Assembly: GCF_012933655.1 (NCBI RefSeq)
Contig: NZ_JABBJJ010000011.1
Span: 1 to 64,000, forward strand
Origin: Pyxidicoccus fallax
Lineage (GTDB): Bacteria; Myxococcota; Myxococcia; Myxococcales; Myxococcaceae
DNA length: 64,000 nt
Direction of reading: 5' to 3'
The position numbers and the translations under genes were made by a program. Positions 63,429 through 64,000 of the stretch are shown in pieces. Numbering within the stretch: position 1 is the first letter of the stretch; each line of letters begins with the position of its first letter. The notes beneath the pieces were generated by a model that made no database searches, was not told the DNA's origin, and worked only from the letters and a program-made list of their open reading frames with translations.

Positions 63429-64000
63429 GTGACACCGCGCGGTTATCGTGAAGGGGAGCTCATCAGCAACCGTTCGTCGCTGCTCATCCATGGCGGAACG
63501 GAGGACGAGCGGCGCTCGTGGGCCCAGGAAGCGGCCCGCAACTTCGACGTGGAGCTGGTGGAGGTGAAGCAGGCGGCGGACCTGCCCGGAGCGCTCCGGC
63601 AGCCCAACGGGGTGGTGTTCATCCCCGACGTGGCGAAGCTCGGCCGCGAGGCGCAGTCCGTCATCCTGCGCTGCCTGCAGATGCAGGAGGAGCGGCCCAA
63701 GCTGGTGGTGGGCCTGTCCGGCGCGGCGGACGCGGCGCTGACGCGCGGCACGCTGCGCGAGGACCTGCACTACCGGCTGCACCTGGCGCAGGTGGACCTG
63801 CAGCAGGACGGTCTGCGGGAGCTGCTGAAGAAGCGCTGGGCCGCGCAGGCCGAGCTGCTCGCGGCGAAGGTCGCGGCGGCGAAGGCGGCGGAGGAGAAGG
63901 CCCGCGCGGCGCTCGACTCGCGCCAGCCCGGGACGGTGACGCGCATCGCCCCGAAGCGGAAGGCGGTCGCCTCCGCCTCTCGCAAGGCGGCGGCGTCTCG
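63429..64000 (+). CDS. degenerate sigma54-activator-like AAA+ protein, runs off the end
   Basis: At least 190 residues are encoded; the C terminus lies beyond the window. NSRSSLLIHGGTEDERRS-type sequence stands where Walker A should be but lacks GxxGxGK. VVFIPDVAKLGREAQSVILR then CLQMQEERPKLVVG keep the Walker B area, and REDLHYRLHLAQVDL matches the FREDLYYRLNV region of NtrC-like activators. The GAFTGA loop is absent. An Ala/Lys-rich tail (AAKVAAAKAAEEKARAAL, ending KRKAVASASRKAAAS) follows, possibly DNA-binding. GTG 63429 has AGGGGG upstream. It is probably an inactive relative acting as a partner or modulator. Confidence 0.65.
   Translation, partial: MTPRGYREGELISNRSSLLIHGGTEDERRSWAQEAARNFDVELVEVKQAADLPGALRQPNGVVFIPDVAKLGREAQSVILRCLQMQEERPKLVVGLSGAADAALTRGTLREDLHYRLHLAQVDLQQDGLRELLKKRWAAQAELLAAKVAAAKAAEEKARAALDSRQPGTVTRIAPKRKAVASASRKAAAS

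Overview
The window is uniformly very GC-rich and gene-dense. Its codon usage and several lineage-restricted families point to a myxobacterium of the Myxococcaceae (Myxococcus, Corallococcus or Pyxidicoccus type). These families are a DUF2378/TIGR02265 protein, a TIGR02269 lipoprotein toxin with a double-CXXCG immunity partner, EpsZ/Wzx/EpsY/EpsX/EpsV exopolysaccharide genes, and AHH nuclease plus Imm49 genes. No rRNA, tRNA, CRISPR array, integrase or insertion sequence was recognised.

Layout. 381-3175: a binding protein and an overlapping chemoreceptor. 3233-4927: an astacin-like lipoprotein protease with FG-GAP repeats. 5175-8623: a tight four-gene toxin/immunity module (degenerate ketosynthase, AHH nuclease, Imm11-like, Imm49). 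8699-27338: a Wzx/Wzy exopolysaccharide locus corresponding to the M. xanthus eps region. It holds two GT4 and one GT2 glycosyltransferases, a hybrid kinase, Wzy, a TonB-receptor/VWA chimera, a kinase-less Wzc, a stand-alone receiver, a small membrane protein, an outer-membrane barrel, a short Wza, Wzx, a metallo-hydrolase and the initiating sugar transferase. 27672-31471: molybdenum-cofactor genes (mobB-fdhD fusion, moeA, mobA). 31481-36767: radical SAM and Memo proteins with DUF3817, DUF2378, STAS-like and SDR genes.

36885-39327: an outer-membrane protein with a strong terminator, then a GH15 glucoamylase/trehalase. 39479-40556: tandem 44-bp repeats that overlap the 3' end of a lipoprotein gene. 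40839-44623: a run of leftward genes (membrane protein, O-methyltransferase, proline dehydrogenase, hydrolase, acyltransferase). 44827-49779: hemerythrin, an AT-hook protein, tryptophan 2,3-dioxygenase, small proteins, Uma2 and an RMND1-like protein. 49889-57186: a multi-GAF histidine kinase, a TetR regulator and a TonB-dependent receptor with a lipoprotein. 57251-58694: a SitA/SitI-type toxin and immunity pair. 58759-64000: an OmpA/TSP3 lipoprotein, a MshEN-REC-cyclase protein with a GspG-like partner, a triple universal stress protein, and a degenerate sigma54-activator-like gene running off the end.

Two themes stand out. First, social and surface biology: EPS synthesis, kin-discrimination toxins, chemoreception and secreted protease. 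Second, regulatory proteins whose catalytic or effector domains have been lost or rearranged: the pseudo-ketosynthase, the kinase-less Wzc, the receiver-only protein and the pseudo-AAA+ activator. The best candidate for an under-described system is the translationally coupled module at 5175-8623, next to the EPS glycosyltransferase gene. Names and functions rest on motif recognition and recall of families; no database search was run.
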